A DNA stretch of 62,416 nucleotides, taken from assembly GCA_030746555.1 (NCBI GenBank), contig JASLMK010000095.1:1-62416 (forward strand), in the 5' to 3' direction. This DNA comes from Planctomycetota bacterium (GTDB lineage Bacteria > Planctomycetota > UBA1135 > GCA-002686595). The notes beneath the pieces were generated by a model. It saw nothing but the letters and a program-made list of their open reading frames with translations, was not told the origin of the DNA and did not search any database. This document shows positions 60,265 through 62,416 of this stretch, in pieces (positions within the stretch are counted from its first letter, which is position 1; every line of letters begins with the position of its first letter). A program made the position numbers and the translations under genes.

Positions 60265-61751
60265 TGTTCCGCCGCATCCTCGTCGCCAATCGCGGAGAGA
60301 TCGCCCTGCGGGTGATGCGCACGGCACGCGAGATGGGGGTCGAGACCGTGGCGGTGTACTCCGACTTCGACCGCCTCGCGCTCCACACGCGCTTGGCGGA
60401 CCGCGCCGTGGCCCTGGGCGGCGCGCTGCCCTCGGAGAGCTACCTGGTCGGCGAGAAGATCCTCGAGGCGGCCCGGGCGAGTGGTGCGGAGGCGATCCAC
60501 CCCGGCTACGGCTTCCTGGCGGAGAACGCCGCGTTCGCCCGCGCCGTGACCGAGGCGGGCCTGACCTGGATCGGCCCGCCCCCCGACGCGATCTCCGTGA
60601 TGGGGGACAAGATCGAGAGCCGCCGGGCCATGCAGGCGGCCGGCGTGCCCGTGGTGCCGGGGCTGGTGGACCCCATCGACGACGTCGACGCCGCTGTTGA
60701 GGCGGCGGGGGAGATCGGTTTCCCCATAGCCCTCAAGGCCGCCGCCGGCGGCGGCGGGAAGGGGATCCGGATCGTCAGAGAACCCTCGGGCATCGCGGTC
60801 GCGTTCCGGACCGCATCGGGCGAGGCGACCTCGGCCGTCGGCGACGGTCGCCTCTACATGGAGCGCTACGTCCAGCGTGCGCGCCACGTGGAGCTCCAGG
60901 TCCTCTTCGACCACCACGGCGGAGCGGTCCACTTCGGCGAGCGGGAGTGCTCGATCCAGCGCCGGCACCAGAAGCTGATCGAGGAGTGTCCGGCCGTGGT
61001 GGTCGACGAGGGCTTGCGCGAGCGCATGGGCGAGGTCGCCCTGCGCGCCGGGCACGCCGTCGGCTATCAGGGAGCGGGAACGGTCGAGTTCCTGTTCTGC
61101 GAGGGCGAGTTCTTCTTCCTGGAGATGAACACGCGCCTGCAGGTGGAGCACCCCGTGACCGAGATGGTCACGGGAGTGGACCTCGTGCGCGAGCAGCTGC
61201 GCGTGGCCAGCGGCGAGGAGATCGGCTACGCCCAGGAGGACGTCGTCATGCGCGGACACGCCTTCGAGGTGCGGGTGAACGCAGAGGATCCCGTGTCGGG
61301 CTTCTTGCCGTCCACGGGCACCGTCAAGAACCTGAGGCTGCCGGGAGGACCCTGGGTGCGCGTGGACTCGGCCCTCTACCGCGGGATGGAGGTCGGCCTG
61401 AACTACGACCCGCTGCTGGCGAAGATCGTCGTCTGGGGCGAGGACCGGGGGACGGCCATCGAGCGCATGCGGCGCGCCCTCGCCGAGCTGAACGTCGGCG
61501 GCGTGCGCACCAGCGTCCCGGCCGCCCTGACGGTCTTGGACCAGCCCGCCTTCCGGGAGGGGGACTTCGACACCCACTTCCTGGAGAGCCTGGACCTGTC
61601 CCGTCCCCACGGCGCCTGGGTGCGGCTCGCCGCGGCGATCGCCGCCGTGCACCGCCACGACCAAGCGCGCCGTCGGGCCCTGGGGGCGGAGCAGGGCGAT
61701 CGCAGCGGCTGGGTCGCACGGGACCGCACGGAGAGGATCTGGCCGCGATGA
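60264..61751 (+). CDS. pccA: Acyl-CoA carboxylase biotin carboxylase subunit
   Basis: The subunit carboxylates biotin using ATP and bicarbonate. The 495-residue protein has RRILVANRGEIALRVMR, HPGYGFLAENAAFA, the ATP-grasp Gly-rich loop KAAAGGGGKGIRIV, GERECSIQRRHQKLIEE and FLEMNTRLQVEHPVTE. Unlike many actinobacterial alpha subunits it has no carrier domain; that is encoded by the next gene. It overlaps pccB by one base and the carrier gene by four. Confidence 0.95.
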   Translation: MFRRILVANRGEIALRVMRTAREMGVETVAVYSDFDRLALHTRLADRAVALGGALPSESYLVGEKILEAARASGAEAIHPGYGFLAENAAFARAVTEAGLTWIGPPPDAISVMGDKIESRRAMQAAGVPVVPGLVDPIDDVDAAVEAAGEIGFPIALKAAAGGGGKGIRIVREPSGIAVAFRTASGEATSAVGDGRLYMERYVQRARHVELQVLFDHHGGAVHFGERECSIQRRHQKLIEECPAVVVDEGLRERMGEVALRAGHAVGYQGAGTVEFLFCEGEFFFLEMNTRLQVEHPVTEMVTGVDLVREQLRVASGEEIGYAQEDVVMRGHAFEVRVNAEDPVSGFLPSTGTVKNLRLPGGPWVRVDSALYRGMEVGLNYDPLLAKIVVWGEDRGTAIERMRRALAELNVGGVRTSVPAALTVLDQPAFREGDFDTHFLESLDLSRPHGAWVRLAAAIAAVHRHDQARRRALGAEQGDRSGWVARDRTERIWPR

Positions 61752-62260
61752 AGTACTTCGCGCGCATCGCCGGCGAGGAGATCGAGGTGGAGCTCGTCGA
61801 GCGCCTCGGGAGGCTGAGCGTGTCCGTGGACGGGGAGCCCTTCCCGCTCGAGTACGAGCCCGTGGACGCCCTCGGCCAGGTCGGCGTCCTGACCGACGGC
61901 CTGAGCTTCGGCGCCTCGGTCGAGGGCGGCGGGGAACGGGTGGCCGTCACCATCGCCGGCCACACCTACCATGTGGAGATCGAGGACGAGCGCGAACGGG
62001 CGGCCCATGCCGCCGAGCGCCGCGCCGCGGGCTCGGGGGGGACCGTCTCGAGCGTCATGCCCGGCGTCGTCGTGACCGTGCTCGTCGGGGAGGGCCAACA
62101 GGTCGAGGAGGGGGAGCCCCTGCTCATCCTGGAGGCGATGAAGATGCAGAACGAGATCGTTGCGCCCGGACCCGGCGTCGTCACCACCGTGCACGTCGAG
62201 CAGGGTCGGTCGGTGACCAACGGCGACCCCCTGGTGACCCTGCGAGAGGCCGAGGAGTAG
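61748..62260 (+). CDS. Biotin carboxyl carrier protein
   Basis: The 170-residue protein has an N-terminal ~95-residue beta part (probable BT-like linker to the carboxyltransferase) and a C-terminal biotinyl domain with the biotin Lys in LEAMKMQNEI near residue 136. It completes a three-gene propionyl-CoA carboxylase. ATGA overlap with the upstream gene suggests coupling. The operon ends 13 bases before repeat copy C. Confidence 0.93.
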   Translation: MKYFARIAGEEIEVELVERLGRLSVSVDGEPFPLEYEPVDALGQVGVLTDGLSFGASVEGGGERVAVTIAGHTYHVEIEDERERAAHAAERRAAGSGGTVSSVMPGVVVTVLVGEGQQVEEGEPLLILEAMKMQNEIVAPGPGVVTTVHVEQGRSVTNGDPLVTLREAEE

Positions 62261-62273
62261 GGGAGCGCCCCGG

Positions 62274-62416
62274 CTAGCCCGGATGATTCATGAACACGCA
62301 CACCAGACTTCGCAACCGGCCGTCTTCGACGGCCTCTCGGCCCCTGGCGGCGCTTCTCGAGAACCTGGCTTCCTCGACGACCCGTTCAGGGTCGCCTGCG
62401 TCGCCAGAACCCGCAA
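62274..62416 (+). repeat. MITE-like structured repeat, copy C, right end cut by window end
   Basis: This copy begins CTAGCCCGGATGATTC and shows the best-preserved left terminal repeat. It continues collinear with copy B up to CAGAACCCGCAA, where the window ends. In the 109 bases shared with the start of the window (copy A) it differs at about three positions, so the two window ends are alike but not identical. Here the left end faces the end of the carrier protein gene, not a start codon. Confidence 0.9.

Overview
The window is about 62.4 kb of very GC-rich bacterial DNA with tightly packed genes, many 1-4 base start/stop overlaps and GTG starts. Several features fit a Planctomycetota-type organism: a complete MoxR/DUF58/BatA-E block, a secreted HEAT-repeat protein, prepilins cleaved at G|F or G|M, a thioredoxin-like [2Fe-2S] ferredoxin, a sulfatase-fold lipoprotein and a giant protein of carboxypeptidase-regulatory-like repeats. 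This assignment is an inference from gene content, not from a search.

Layout. 1-7.7 kb: a truncated repeat, a GH113-like lipoprotein, recG, a TerC-family protein and a penicillin-acylase-family enzyme. 7.8-13.6 kb: a secreted HEAT protein with an L33-like zinc ribbon, a lytic transglycosylase and a large MscS channel. 13.6-22.2 kb: the moxR-DUF58-DUF4381-like-batA-batB-batC-batD-batE operon. 22.3-27.9 kb: a ferredoxin, an MgtE-like transporter, the complete repeat copy, a decayed hydrolase, a sulfatase-fold pseudoenzyme, a histidine phosphatase, a second ferredoxin and elbB. 27.9-33.9 kb: a second MscS channel, a CitD-CitE fusion with CitF, and a GlpD/GDPD pair. 34-40.5 kb: an isocitrate-dehydrogenase-family enzyme, MmgE/PrpD, a two-gene ABC system, an IMPase and a DUF2203 protein. 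40.6-48 kb: trxB, then on the minus strand coaE, rho and three type IV pilus-like genes. 48.3-56.4 kb: a membrane coiled-coil protein with a BRCT-like end, tatC, cinA, tRNA-Gln(TTG), a secreted unknown and the giant repeat protein. 56.6-62.3 kb: a methylmalonyl-CoA operon (mutase alpha, epimerase, and a propionyl-CoA carboxylase split into three genes), then another repeat copy.

How the genes work together. The Bat block is probably an envelope MoxR/VWA chaperone system. The last operon converts propionyl-CoA to methylmalonyl-CoA and on towards succinyl-CoA; the B12-binding mutase subunit is not in the window. Citrate lyase genes lie near an isocitrate-dehydrogenase-family gene and a PrpD-family gene, which suggests tricarboxylate turnover. 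GDPD and GlpD form a glycerophosphodiester to dihydroxyacetone-phosphate pair.

Most unusual feature. A roughly 0.2 kb, non-coding, highly structured element with long imperfect terminal inverted repeats occurs three times in the same orientation, and both window ends lie inside copies. At two copies the terminal CTAG forms the start of a -10-like hexamer 6-8 bases from a start codon. This suggests a MITE-like element linked to leaderless promoters.
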